From: Hondaea fermentalgiana
Taxonomy: Eukaryota; Sar; Bigyra; Thraustochytrida; Thraustochytriidae
DNA: 64,000 nucleotides
Direction of reading: 5' to 3'
Assembly: GCA_014084085.1 (NCBI GenBank)
Contig: NPFB01000020.1
Coordinates: forward strand, 111,466-175,465
In this document: piece by piece, positions 40,201 through 50,000 of the stretch
Layout: every line of letters starts with the position of its first letter
Position numbering within the stretch: position 1 is the stretch's first letter
Program-made: the position numbers and the translations under genes
The notes under the pieces: model-generated
What the model was told of the DNA's origin: nothing
The model's database searches: none
The model's input: only the letters and a program-made list of their open reading frames with translations

Positions 40201-43200
40201 TTGCAGGTCATTATACATTCTGCTGCACGTCTGCAGAATCAGCGTGTTGTCTTGCAAGCCGCACGTCGCGTGAAGAGCAAGAGCGAGAAGCTGAATGTGC
40301 CGACACAGCCCGGCGCTTTGGTCCACCGCGCTTCGCGTCACGTCAAATCTCACGAGGGAGCTGTACGAGGCTGAAGTCTTCCACAAGGTTCGCGGGTCTT
40401 TGTCGAGTCTGTGCAGGAGAAGAGTCGCTTTCACAAAGGCCTGCAGTGAAGGTTGCGGCGCGGCAACGAGCTCTTCGCGCACAAGCCAAAAGTCGTCGAC
40501 CGGCTCGCGCATCCAGAGGGGCCCAGGACGCTCCGAAGCAACAAAGGCACTTACAACGTATGCACAGGCCGCCCTGCACGCCTGTTTGCAGACATTGACC
40601 TGGTCCTTGATGGACTTGTGAAGAGCTTGGAAATCCCGCGCGGAGCCCGTCACAACAGAACGGATACTCTCAAAGGCAAGAACTGCCATCACTCCGTAAC
40701 ACTCGATGAGGGCCAAGGGGCAAAGTGTCTGCACTTCCATCGTGGTTGGGCCAATGCCGCCACCTAGAATTTGGTTTTTTTCGTCAAAAGCCGCGGCGGC
40801 GAAAACGTACGTCTCATTGGGCACAAGGTCAGTCACAAACACAGAAAAAGGACGCTCGGGGTCTTGCTTGCACGCCATAAATGGAACGCCCATGTTGACG
40901 AGATCTGTATTGGTCGTGCTCACTTCGGTGCCCGACCCAGCCGTCTTGCCGTAGATAACGTAGTGGTGAGGAGCGAGCTTGCCTGGCTTGACAGGAGGGC
41001 AGACCTTGATCTCGATCGAAGATGCCGTTCTAGATACTATCCTGAGACTCGGCACGGGGGATTCCTTTTCCTCAATTACGCTCTCCCCTTCAGCGTGTTC
41101 CTCGCTCGTCGCCTGCTGCAAAAGGGACTCTTCCTGAGCAACCGCCTCCGCAAGGAGCTTGCCAGCCGTCGTGAGAATTTTTGCTTTCTCCCCGTAGTCA
41201 TCTTGCTCCCGACGAGAGAGGGAGACCGCGCAAAGCAGCGCCCTCGCATACTTGTTGTGGCGAACTTCCGCAGAAAGGCGCTGCTCTGTGGATCGCAACT
41301 TTGCACCAATTGACGATGCGACTCGAGAATGTGCAACTTCTTCGTGATACGCGAGATCGAATTCAATCTCAAAAAGAAGACAAAGCATGTCGCAGTGAAT
41401 CGATGCAAGCGAAGCGAGCGTTCCGGCAGAAGGGCGCCCGCGAAGAGCTTTTTCCTTGGCAGTCAACGAAGCCATGCCGTCGGCAGCACAAAGTTCCCCG
41501 CGCTGAACATCGAGCGACTGAAGGCCTCGGCGCAAGATTTGCAATGCCGACCTTGAGTCTTCAACGTCGCGCGTATGCAAAAAAGTCGCATAGCGAACTG
41601 CGATTATAGCTCGCAAGAGCGCATCTTCTACGTCGCACGTGAGCACGACAAAGTGCGCGCAGTCGAGAACTTCCGTCGTGACTTCAATGAGCGTCGGGTT
41701 GAGCGGCGTATCGGGCGAGCAGCTGGACACAGTGTCGAGCATGGCTGTGCAAAATGGCGACCATAGGAAAAGAGCAGCGTCGTGCAAGAGGTCAGGGTCG
41801 GCGCAGCGCAGCGTTGATGCGTGAGCCCGGAGTGTACGAGCCAGCACACGAATCGAATTAACATAAATCAGCCTTCCTTCAACCTCGGCCATTTCGCCAG
41901 AGACGAGAAGGGCATCTGCGGTCTCGTGAAAGCCCAGGCTCGTCAAAAGCTCAGTGCCATTGTGGCCACTTGCATCGGAGTCGCCCTCACCGCGAAGCTG
42001 CATGCTCGTAAGCGCGATGATGCGCAAGGTCTCGAGCTTGGCAGCCTGAATCTGACAAAGAGAGCAGGATACGTCTTTGCGTGCGAGCGCATGCAAAAGA
42101 AGTGCTGCGCCTGAAAAGCATCCGAACTTAATCAAGGATGCGGCGAGGCTCACACAGGCCTGGGCAGGGAGCGATGCGGAAGGTGAAGAAGAAGATGGCG
42201 CACCTGAACTGGATGAAAGAGCATCCTTGATCTCGTCGAGGTTTTCTTTGCCTCGAGCCTTAGTTTTTTCATCATCATCAACTTCATCATCATCGTCATC
42301 ACCTCTTGCGCTCTCCGAATTATCAGCTGGGATCGATACTTTCGCAGGGAGCACTTGATCGAGACAAATGCCAAGCGCGCGCTCGAGATATGGCAGAACG
42401 AAAACATATCCACTTAAGTCTGCTGCTCCCGCATCATGGACAGCCGAGGCGTTCGCGCGCAGCGGGCGTGTCCCTGAGATGGCGAGCATACTCGCGAGGC
42501 TTTCAAGACGTTCTGCAGCGGGCGGTCCCTGGAGCCATACGCTGTCCGTCTCAGTGTCAGCAGCAAGGTCAATGCCGAGTGCGTTACGCAGAATGTCGGG
42601 AACTTGGGTCTCAGCCTCGTGCGCATCCTGGACTGACATTAGATCAAACTTTGCCGTGGCTGTGGTCACAAGGCGCTGCGCGTGGTCTAACGCTCTGAGA
42701 ATATCCTCGGGAACGGGTTCGGCTTGCATTTCGTCGGCTCTCAATTCGTCGAGCTGCGCTCCAAAACGGTGTGCCACGTCCTTGGCAGCTTTCACATTTC
42801 CAAGTGACTCGTAAATGGTCCAAGCCAAGACGTAAAGTTTCTCACGAAGAGGCAAAAATTTGGTCGCGCAAAGAGGAAGCTGGTCTTCGACCGAGAGAAT
42901 TGCAAAGAGAGCGTCTTTGTGGACTTTTTCAGCAAAGCCGAGAACGACCATGGGCTCACATATTGCAAGACAGAGCTGTGCAGCATTATGAGTGAGCCAG
43001 TACAATTCTTCGTGCTTGGCTTGCGTCTGAATTTCCTGGTGTACTTCGCGAAGAAAGTCGAGAGCTTTGGCAGCAATGTCTTGCACGTGGTTTTCTTGGG
43101 CAAGAGGAAGTTTTGGCGAAGCTTTCCCAAAAGCAAAGCCTTTTTCGAGGTATTGCGCCCAGGTTTTGGCTGCCAAAAGCTTGGACTGGGCTCGATCGCG

Positions 43201-43509
43201 CCACCTTTGGGTGAGAACCGCAGCGGGCTCGAAGCCAACGGAGACAGCAGCTTTGAATTCCCCAAGAGCAGCCAACTTTTTGCCCAGATCCATAAGGTTT
43301 GTGGCAAGAACAGCGCGACTTTTGGGGCGAACAACATCTCGCTGCGCGTGCTGGACGGCAACTTCGATGTCAGCGACAGCACACGCCCTCGCGTTCGCAG
43401 CCTCAGCCCCTGCAGTGCATGTAAAGTTTTCTATGTTGCGAATGCGCTCGACTCCTTCCTTGACAGTATGCTGAAAGCGCTCCAGCGCCGAAAGGCCAGC
43501 GCCTGCCAT
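34291..43509 (-). CDS. CFAP54: Cilia- and flagella-associated protein 54 (central apparatus C1d)
   Basis: Encodes 3,072 aa, close to the human protein's roughly 3,100. The frame is open upstream only from a GTG at 43770, so the ATG giving MAGAGLSALERFQ is preferred. An N-terminal helical, TPR-like part is followed at about residues 815-915 by a fibronectin-III-like domain with IEIKVCPPVKPGKLAPHHYV and YVFAAAAFDEKNQILGGGIG, whose arrangement closely follows CFAP54. The rest is long alpha-solenoid with acidic linkers. CFAP54 is part of the C1d projection of the axonemal central pair and is needed for normal motility. Its presence implies a motile 9+2 flagellated stage. The coding region is unbroken for 9.2 kb. 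CFAP46, another C1d protein, is the main alternative but lacks this FN3 segment. Confidence 0.75.
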   Translation of the reverse strand: MAGAGLSALERFQHTVKEGVERIRNIENFTCTAGAEAANARACAVADIEVAVQHAQRDVVRPKSRAVLATNLMDLGKKLAALGEFKAAVSVGFEPAAVLTQRWRDRAQSKLLAAKTWAQYLEKGFAFGKASPKLPLAQENHVQDIAAKALDFLREVHQEIQTQAKHEELYWLTHNAAQLCLAICEPMVVLGFAEKVHKDALFAILSVEDQLPLCATKFLPLREKLYVLAWTIYESLGNVKAAKDVAHRFGAQLDELRADEMQAEPVPEDILRALDHAQRLVTTATAKFDLMSVQDAHEAETQVPDILRNALGIDLAADTETDSVWLQGPPAAERLESLASMLAISGTRPLRANASAVHDAGAADLSGYVFVLPYLERALGICLDQVLPAKVSIPADNSESARGDDDDDEVDDDEKTKARGKENLDEIKDALSSSSGAPSSSSPSASLPAQACVSLAASLIKFGCFSGAALLLHALARKDVSCSLCQIQAAKLETLRIIALTSMQLRGEGDSDASGHNGTELLTSLGFHETADALLVSGEMAEVEGRLIYVNSIRVLARTLRAHASTLRCADPDLLHDAALFLWSPFCTAMLDTVSSCSPDTPLNPTLIEVTTEVLDCAHFVVLTCDVEDALLRAIIAVRYATFLHTRDVEDSRSALQILRRGLQSLDVQRGELCAADGMASLTAKEKALRGRPSAGTLASLASIHCDMLCLLFEIEFDLAYHEEVAHSRVASSIGAKLRSTEQRLSAEVRHNKYARALLCAVSLSRREQDDYGEKAKILTTAGKLLAEAVAQEESLLQQATSEEHAEGESVIEEKESPVPSLRIVSRTASSIEIKVCPPVKPGKLAPHHYVIYGKTAGSGTEVSTTNTDLVNMGVPFMACKQDPERPFSVFVTDLVPNETYVFAAAAFDEKNQILGGGIGPTTMEVQTLCPLALIECYGVMAVLAFESIRSVVTGSARDFQALHKSIKDQVNVCKQACRAACAYVVSAFVASERPGPLWMREPVDDFWLVREELVAAPQPSLQAFVKATLLLHRLDKDPRTLWKTSASYSSLVRFDVTRSAVDQSAGLCRHIQLLALALHATCGLQDNTLILQTCSRMYNDLQELFALRRPLAGALRAVLAAQFAMRQIPQLMWTEDICTMYAFCSYQILRYTSASQKDSLAHVALLTTDARDETAYGAEDDSENAPQEEDELEDMPEEAWHVTRTMLEKHQVQHALATKMRMELIDTSMAPLKTLAKIHVAIRNNHSFTEPASSDEGTGAGDESTDHSATESHTLGIDEQVLVCLSRARAAASKEKKGALLRHAWGLLAVAGAEETFDYLQLMAMVCRASLGASGCDTANWADEAQHVLWDLDPACAAHARPFVRDVLWEERYENVAPIEATAALAPPLSTTPDPLGIGDIEILQNRMEELLAIANAGVVNSARDDVENGDGEGHDENGEKESSDEASTKENKDEDEVNAEDEEQKVAREAEREAAKTEIDALRSQLDILERRARLLAAAAQTTGSTAPQDAKAQLAMLAEFERIRALCLYKKWLAVDWSLIHAKDAKINFEDPGEGRLVEGVLDEGPRTDLRWLPIKDSASGAVPPTVPRLRPLPNNLSEGDELGEEDEEEDEEGGSSLGDGVDARHSKMSAEAEALTKAHDAAKAAFKEAYEDSPRLLHYLARAMSRARWGQAWRQVEGIGKLMWNVLEFAWITPTQFTEDAVCEAALVPALRTKLQLARQEEANRSTGAESGQNEDGVESDHPEKSGRTGASGDQDGNEDTDGPSLAPKVEAGCYDWRPIFRAGVAIVEMLENCGAQARKRRGSSARSQRFVCDAWWASRMIGFAVQVLCHLKRWPQLIVLGRRFVAAVDNTEALVSQVLPLVVLAQSNLSQAADAEAQRVRGALEACVASWQESQRKKKRRKPARKAPSSATEAPLSDAEQAYLAEKSALESSLAACESRLEQLKTMELEVARMQQNLTRDKSTSAEALETAQALGKRALLQFLTPESEGLALLAPVPGLGTRRTRTQRTQRSPRSVVSKSSRFSRRTRLNDGASVLSKFTNEPEADPDAELGLSGASVKEAIQAYVKAVQIMRQKQETTLLAQALLELGNLHAAQGGVAGWAAARTAWTDAVDAVLQDVNSVSSWERILESAAKTPTSVSKWTPKENLASCAELTMCQSLLARFGARACVLAATSCAKLAQFSFTGDVDKTMKHLRLGGWLFACLLSASIEHPVRTCDYASYQVRELMPGLDRALFNFQAVRKTAILEALGHIARELSRSSRQADNLLSLPIASLLEYAGRQWCLSASVVLESHLIRSTALTQLGLVRESGLALRAVLLGANFPVDESELLRSSAELHQASSVADEPQDADEVLAILQMQREAHGVQFALTSNEAPWSRANRDGLRSLVTLGPETEPIPWVSKALGPRLMEILRVCRARLVCRVLSFWPPSTRVESEGEEDASLSRNELLEATLKLLNPQLPEVFAQELTGKETEPDADGAETLVSSRDSMLQIAKASSAEVLTCAADVLLAQGKARTTIRWASICLEALASSRAVGDTASNDVDADSPRLNIHAWLHLRFSLLRAAELLGSPESVLAASHSLDHDCEVNAESDIRRAAIVCSAEALARLGSLQEAARVAHTAIIASAEVRDLTYVKAIVIAKQAHAAWIRCSNQQASEAESGESDDIEEASIRAAYTSAQAALGAIGFFEPKKTSPRTKQTLYTDIIAAYAIVARYHAEEERSCGILQDALDTVAVSLIPLPWLKSEAMLLNALLQESTVEAEAEVEKALVACAELACEAQGATLDLGRRACTRLGAAAGASQWLRAAECLGSGFARLGAQLSEFARGASSVADTEEASLRAREMDPFFADTFAQEVGLQGLICRLQREIFGRSVGLDLERHERIRALYAYLSAADDSFRESFMVAATVLPVRDDASPEDDGGEISVPDGLVAAQWVRDKAVDAKNVDLILLRPGRAVPIRKSMPFASVREVRDDLSHAKRMNDSSLLGAAIRQAMVLLGVGSEDEDGVSDDELNGISESNQEELATWLERLFDVRSGTFIEDAGEEFRSILHQVREDDKSAATQ

Positions 43510-44417
43510 TATGGCTTTAGGTTGCGAGTTCTCCTTTCTTTCGTTGTGCTCGTCCGAAGTGAGCAAGGGAGTTTGGTCAACGTGGAGTCGAGGTGAAATT
43601 GAGACAGGTTGCTTGGTTCTTGGTCGTCCGAGGTCTCCTTTTTTACGCTCGTTCGCCCAGAGTTTATCGTCAAAGGGTTGCAAAGTGCGGTCCTTTCGAT
43701 CGGCCGGCACCTGCCCCGCGCAGGAGAGACGCCGGCGCGCCAGCGGGCAGGCTGATAGCTTGTTTGTCACAAGTCACTCTTGCTGGCGGAGAGGATTAAC
43801 AGTAAAAACACTCGTTTCTGCTCAGGCAGTTCTTCTTGCTAGCTTGACTTGCTTGGACTATTGCTTGCTTGCTTGCTTGCTTGCTTGCCAACCTGCTTGC
43901 AAACCTGCAGAATGTAGTTGCTCACTTTGTAGGCGCGCCTTCTCTCCGAGAGAGACAACGCTACGCGACGGGATGGCCGGCCGGCCGGCCAGCAATGCCG
44001 CCAGTCTCTGCTACGCTCAAGACCAGCAAGCCAACCCGAAAAAGGCGGTGGCCCGGGAACGAGAGAGAGAACGCCAATCAGTGAACGCGCCTTGGGGGCT
44101 GCCGCCGCGGCCTCTCGTCATCGAAACGGTCCCATGTAGCACCTGGAACTTGGGCAACGCAAAAGAGCTGGAAAGGGCGAAGCCTTGTTGCGTTCAGAAC
44201 CTCTGGCGCGAGCCGCAGCTAAACGCGGTTCCGACGAGAAGGCCGCGCGGCTTGCGGGCTCGCCCTCGCAGACCAGGAGCGGCGCGGGAGAGCGCGCCGA
44301 GCGGGCAGGCAGGCGGGCAGGAAGGCCGGCAGGCAGGCAGCTAGCCTGCGGGCGACCGCGCGCGCTGCGCCGTCGAGGCGTGTCTGCTCGGCCACCTGCG
44401 TCGCCGGGCTGTAATTC
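43510..44417. other. Divergent region with GCTT and GCCG runs
   Basis: About 900 bp between CFAP54 and the peroxidase. It contains a (GCTT)n tetranucleotide run at about 43845-43888 and a GGCC-type palindromic run at about 43976-43991. No gene seen; presumed bidirectional promoter. Confidence 0.45.
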
Positions 44418-46511
44418 ATGGCCGAGATGGTGACCGGGACGCCGTCGCCGCCGCCGGCAAGCCCCGGACCCCGGAAACCGCACAGACGAGCTCGGAGACG
44501 ACCGCGAGGACGGCCACGCGGGGCGGGGACGCCGCGCGCTGGCCGCAGCAGAAAAGGCGTGGCATGGAAGAGCCTTGTGGCGTGCGCTTTGGGAGTCTTT
44601 GTGAGCGCTGTTTTCCCTCTTCGCACCGGGGCCCTTCGCGTGTGCACGAGCTGCGACGCGGATGTGTCCACGGACTACCTGAGCGGTGTCGTCCACCCGC
44701 TGCTGACTGATTTCTTCTACAACTACGACGGGATTGAATTCGCACGCAAGGTCGGTGGCGCCGTGCGGTTGCTCTTTCACGACTCTGCAACGTACTCGGC
44801 AACTGCAGATAATGGCGAGCCGAATGGATGTCTGGAGATGGACGATCCCGGCAACGGTGGGCTTGGACCTGTCACAGCGGCGCTGTCCGCAATATATGCA
44901 TCAATGGAAAAACGTGACGATTTCTCACGAGCTGATTTTTGGCAGTACGCCGGTCTCGTGGCAACAGATGTTGGTTTTGCGCGCACTATTGCGGACGGGG
45001 AAATCACCTCGACTGTGCTGGAGTCGTACAATGGAACAGCGACGACAAACTTTCGATTTGGAAGGATCGACACGACCAATTGCAACGCTTCAGGTTTCTG
45101 GAACGCCTCGACCGAGAGCGTAGAGTTCGATCGTCTTCCAATCGCCAACGGCGACTTCGCCCATATTTTTGGAATTTTTGTGACGCGCATGGGCATGAGT
45201 CTGCGAGAACTTGTGGCAATGGTGGGCGCTCACACACTGGGTGCGGCGACGCCTGATGGATCTGGCAACGACGGCATTTGGGTGGAGCGCAATGACGTTC
45301 TCGACAACCAGTTTTACATCGATTTGCTTGATATGGATTGGGAGCGAGAAGTGACATATTTCGGCGTCGACGACTCTTCCTCGACCTTTCAGTGGGTGTC
45401 AGATACGGACGATGGCGTGGAGCTCATGATGTTGAACACGGATATATCCCTTGTTTACCAAGTCGACCCCGCAACCGCCGCTATTACAGACACATGCACG
45501 GAGTCTCTTGAATGCGCTTACAACCTCGCCGACGACGAGCTCTCGTCTCGGCTCTTTGTTGAGGAGTTTGCAGGTGGCGCGCGCGGCACGACGCGAAATT
45601 CCACGACCAAGCTTGCGGGTATGGTCGCCTGGTACAAGACGCTTGTGCCCGCATTCATTCACATGGGCGAGCTTGGCTATGAGGACTCCTTGCTCGAGCC
45701 TTGCGTCGTGGCCGCAGAATGCACAGGCGGGGTCGTCGATAACTCCTCGTATGTCCACACGCAATTGACGATCCTCATTGACGACACGTATCGGTCATCG
45801 TACCACAGCACGTTGGCGTTCCGTTCCGTGATCATTACGAACCTTGCCGAAGCTCTCGACATGAATTCATCGCGAATTTCGATCGACGGAGTTCGTTCTG
45901 GAAGCGTCATTGTGCAGGCAAGTCTGTACCTGGATCCAATCGATGACGCGCGGCAGATTTTGGTCTTGCGCGACGACGATACCACTCTTCGTATATTGCA
46001 AGGAGCCTTTGCTACAGAGATCAGTGCTGGCGTCTTGGGGGACATTTTGCTAGTGCGTAGCGAGCGAATTTCGGCCCCAAATTCGGCGAGGACGAGTGCC
46101 TCGGCGATTCCTTCCGAGGTCACAGAGGACCTGCGCGGGCCGTTTCAGGCGCCATCCATTAGCGTTACCAACACACTTATCGGCAGCACGATGACTGGGG
46201 TTTTCATCGTGCTTGTCACTTCTGTATATTTCTGCTGTGTCTCTTCGGACGAGGTTGACCTGGAGAAGCAATTTGCCGCACCGCGTCGTCAACGTGTTGA
46301 AGCGCGTTTGGGCACGCTTGCGCCCAGCGACTTTTCAAATGATATCTACTCGCCTGATTTTTACATGCAAAGTGAGGATGACGAGGACGAGGACGAAGAG
46401 TATTCGCGCTCTCGATCGCGAAAGAGCCGTCGGCCAAAGGGTAAAGGACGAAGCCAACATCGTCATCGAGATAGAGAAAAGGATCATCGGACGCGCGAAA
46501 CGCAACACTAG
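44418..46511 (+). CDS. Membrane-anchored plant/fungal-type haem peroxidase
   Basis: Encodes 697 aa. After a basic, Pro/Arg-rich cytosolic start, a hydrophobic anchor or signal (about 52-72, LVACALGVFVSAVFPL) leads to a luminal or extracellular domain. The distal haem site is VRLLFHDSATYSA (Arg about 117, His about 121) and the proximal His is in LVAMVGAHTLGAA (about 271). These motifs define the class I-III peroxidase superfamily; the RLxFHD and GAHTLG pair is nearest to fungal class II and plant class III forms. Several N-glycosylation-type Asn sites (NGT, NCS-like) fit secretion. A second hydrophobic segment near residues 592-612 (TMTGVFIVLVTSVYFCCVSS) would anchor the C-terminus, followed by an Arg/Asp-rich cytosolic tail. 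The long middle and C-terminal parts (about 380-590) are unrecognised. Confidence 0.8.
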   Translation: MAEMVTGTPSPPPASPGPRKPHRRARRRPRGRPRGAGTPRAGRSRKGVAWKSLVACALGVFVSAVFPLRTGALRVCTSCDADVSTDYLSGVVHPLLTDFFYNYDGIEFARKVGGAVRLLFHDSATYSATADNGEPNGCLEMDDPGNGGLGPVTAALSAIYASMEKRDDFSRADFWQYAGLVATDVGFARTIADGEITSTVLESYNGTATTNFRFGRIDTTNCNASGFWNASTESVEFDRLPIANGDFAHIFGIFVTRMGMSLRELVAMVGAHTLGAATPDGSGNDGIWVERNDVLDNQFYIDLLDMDWEREVTYFGVDDSSSTFQWVSDTDDGVELMMLNTDISLVYQVDPATAAITDTCTESLECAYNLADDELSSRLFVEEFAGGARGTTRNSTTKLAGMVAWYKTLVPAFIHMGELGYEDSLLEPCVVAAECTGGVVDNSSYVHTQLTILIDDTYRSSYHSTLAFRSVIITNLAEALDMNSSRISIDGVRSGSVIVQASLYLDPIDDARQILVLRDDDTTLRILQGAFATEISAGVLGDILLVRSERISAPNSARTSASAIPSEVTEDLRGPFQAPSISVTNTLIGSTMTGVFIVLVTSVYFCCVSSDEVDLEKQFAAPRRQRVEARLGTLAPSDFSNDIYSPDFYMQSEDDEDEDEEYSRSRSRKSRRPKGKGRSQHRHRDREKDHRTRETQH

Positions 46512-47046
46512 AAGGCTCATAAGGCCTCGGATTTGGCACTAGAGCTACGTCTCGTATTACTGAGAATATTTTGTATCACATGCTTGCTGCATGCAAGCTG
46601 CTCCATCTTTACTTGTAGTCGGCCTCGAGGTCTTTCTTATCTTTACCATTACTTTCTCCGGTGATTGGTGAAGTCTAAAGCTAGCCTGATTTTGTCAGGA
46701 TCTTGTCATTTACGAATGTCATGGACCACACCTCTCGCGTACGCGTGTATTACGATCTAACTCTGTCAGGGGCCCATACTAAAAAAGCATATTTTTATCC
46801 TTTAAAAGTTTGACTAAGCGAAATTGTTACGTCGGAGTTAGCTCTGCAACATAAACTTATCCTAATTTTGCAAAAGGAGTTAGTTGCTGACAGCGCTGGT
46901 CCTTGGTTTCACGGTTAGCGATCGCGAGCAGACCTATTTCGCCGGCAGCGGGTGAACTTGCTACACCCCAAGTCTCAGGCAAGGAGACGCAGTAGCGGCT
47001 ACCCAAGGGTTTTTGGCGCTCGGCCCATCCCTGAGAGCGGCTGACG
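46512..47046. other. Intergenic upstream of the transposase gene
   Basis: 535 bp. Only one TTAA is seen (46802-46805, inside CCTTTAAAAG), and no CCC-type terminal repeat stands next to it. Two short inverted pieces (CTGTCAG about 46756, CTGACAG about 46888) are too short to be a transposon end. Nothing coding. Confidence 0.4.
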
Positions 47047-50000
47047 ATGGTTAAGTCTCGCCGGGACGGCAAGCGCAGCTTGTCGCGCGACTCAACATCG
47101 TCGAGCGAACTTAACCACCACGTTCAAGCGCCTCAACGACGACGTCTCGTCTTACGCGTTGATACCTCGTCTGCGGCCCCCGAGACGCTGTCTCGTGCAG
47201 AGACGCGGTCTCCTGCAATGAGGCACGTTCTTCACGATTCGCAGACATCTCGAGAGTACGTGCCATCCGTCTCTTCTCAAGAAGATCAGCGCGTTCTCCA
47301 TGCTGCGCCTCGAGCAGAATCGCAAGGAGCTTTCGATTCGCAGGCAACTCGCGAGTACGTGCAGTCAGCCTCTGCTCCGGAACACTTTGACTCGCAGGCC
47401 ACACAAGACGTATCTACCGCAACCGAGCCTCGCTGCGCGAATCTGCCCCTCAGGAACCGATCGCAGCGTGCAACCTCTTCTGGCAAGGGGAAAACCAAGC
47501 AATGCAATCACTGCTTTCGCACTGACCATGCACGGAAGTCCCACAATCTGTGCCCCTTCAATCCGATCAACGCTCCCGCCTCCGACGGAGGTGGACGCGG
47601 ACGCGGACGTGGACGTGGACGTGGACGTGGACGCGGTGTCTCTTCTCAACGCAGCATGGGAAACAAATCAGTGCACTGGACCAGAATCTCAGATCCAGAC
47701 TCGTATTCGCTCATGTTTGCGGACGAAGCAAAGGACTCGCTTTTCCTGAATTCCTTGCGTAACTACTGCTATGACATCGTGGGGAATATGTGTATCGAGC
47801 TGGAAAAGGAGTTTCCAGAGCTCGATAACGCTGAGAATGTGGAACCTTTCCATGTGTTTTGCATTCTCGCGAGCGAGTTCATCTCTGAGCTCGCAGACTT
47901 CACAGATAGACGACTTCATCTTGCGAGAAAGGGGTCCTTGGACAAAACGGAAGTCTACCAGGTCATCGGGGCGTTCTTGTATTGTCAACTGGTTGGATTG
48001 AACCTTAAGGTGAGCATGGAAATGTTCGATGCATATCTGAAAAGAACTTCTAGTGGTTGGTCCGGACCTGAACTCGATCGAGTGAAGCTCCTGCTCAAAC
48101 ACTTCAGCGCTGTTCATCCTAGACTGATTGAAAGCCAGCTCACGAGGCAGACGCCAAATTCTCCTCGGACGAAAAGACCAACGTCTCCAATCTTTGAAAA
48201 AACGACAGACGTCGTCGAGCACATGCGGGATTTTGAGGAAAATCTTTTCGTTAAGACGCGCCAAATTGCTACATCGAAGCACCAGCATGTTGTCGTTGAT
48301 GACAAGCTGGTCGGGACACGTTCATCAGGCGTTCAACGCCGCAAAGAGAGTAATCGCAAAGCAGGAAAAGACGGCTTCAAGAGTGACACAGTTGCAGATG
48401 CGCTATTGCGGATTATGCTCGCCACGCAGCACTGCGGTGAAGAGAACTACACGCAGCCTCAAGCGGTGAATGCTCTTCTTAAAGAGTGTGACACACTTGA
48501 CAATACGCCTGGTTTGATGCGCGGTCGAGGCGTCACAGCAGACCGAGGCTATTGTAAAGCGATGATGTGGTCCAGCGTTTTGAGCAAAGGAGCATGGTTT
48601 TTGATGGCTTCAAACTCTGCCTCAGACCCGTTTCTATCTCTTGGTGACGAGCTCAAAAATATTCAGAGGCGGGAACGGACACGCAAGATAGATGGTCCGA
48701 AACGGGACACGGTTGAAAATGCTGCTCAACGCGCAGCAAACGTTGACTTGACGTTCGATTCAGACTTTGTTGTCGACGACAACCCTTGCATGGGTCGAGA
48801 AATTTTCACTGCAAGAGGAAAACTTCGTACCGATGATGATGTTGAGGAAGAGGTCCAAGCAATTGTATTTCGGGATTATCAAGGTCGCGCTTCGGAAGAT
48901 ACAACGCGAGTGATTCGTTTTGTGCACGGAGGCGGCGCGCCTTTTTCGGACCGTCTTGCAAATACAATATGCATGGAGAAGCTTCGAGTTCCTCGATCGA
49001 CTCTCAGAGGATCCCAAGTACTCTTTTTCCCCGTCACTACTAAGTCCTCTTCCCTCGCGGATATGGAGCGACGCCTCAAGCAGACTATCCTTCCCCTCAC
49101 ATGCTGGCAGCGCTGCGCAGACTGGTTTGTGCTCCGTCTCTTTACGATCACCGCCACGAGCAGTGGAGCGATAATCAGCCAGGATGAGAATGTCATCCGA
49201 TATTTACAAAAAGAGGGCTTGGAAGATCCGGACATTTCTTTGCCTGCGGGCTTTACGGATGCTGACAGCACCACAGACAATGCAGGAACAACAAGAATTG
49301 ATGACTTCGACGACGACTTCGACGATGACGTAGACGACGGGGGCGCGCGTGCCGCTGCTATCGCCGATGAAGACGATGAGAGCGATCTCGACACGACTTG
49401 CTCTGGACCCGGAAGTCAGGCGGGCACCGCATCTGAAAACCCTGACAATGAAGCCTACTCTGCTGTCGCAAATGCTGACGCGGATGCTGACGAAATGGAA
49501 CGGGCAAAATGCGAGCTGATGAAGTCTTGGTTCTTCACACGAGGCTCTGTCACAAAGGCAATGAAAAGTGGGACGATAAACGAAAAGAACCTGTTCAAGG
49601 CTCTCCAGCGGCAGTCGTGGTGCATTGAACTCTATGATGTCGGCCTCTTGGCCAATGCGAAGCACCCATACATCACCGCGTCGTGCGACGGGATTGGCCT
49701 CATTCGCCTTCCTTGTGAAGCAAACTCGATTTCGCCCGTTTCAGTGCTAGCTGCAATTGAGTTCAAGACGAGGTCTGGTGTCGAAACGCTGGACCGGGCT
49801 CGCAAAGTCTCAACAGAGCACGGAACATACTTTCAGTGCACAGTGCAGGATGAAGTCTGGTGGGATGCTGTTCCCAAAGCAAACCGTGCTCAAGTATTGC
49901 ACCAAGCTGTTGTTCTGGACACAGACTACGTTCTGTTTGTGGAAGGCTCAACTATGGAAATCATCTACTCGTGCTTAGTGTGTGTTCCAGCGACGGTTCG

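Noticed and set aside
43510..43770. Upstream extension of CFAP54
   Set aside because: It starts from GTG, not ATG, and the next ATG has a normal N-terminus.
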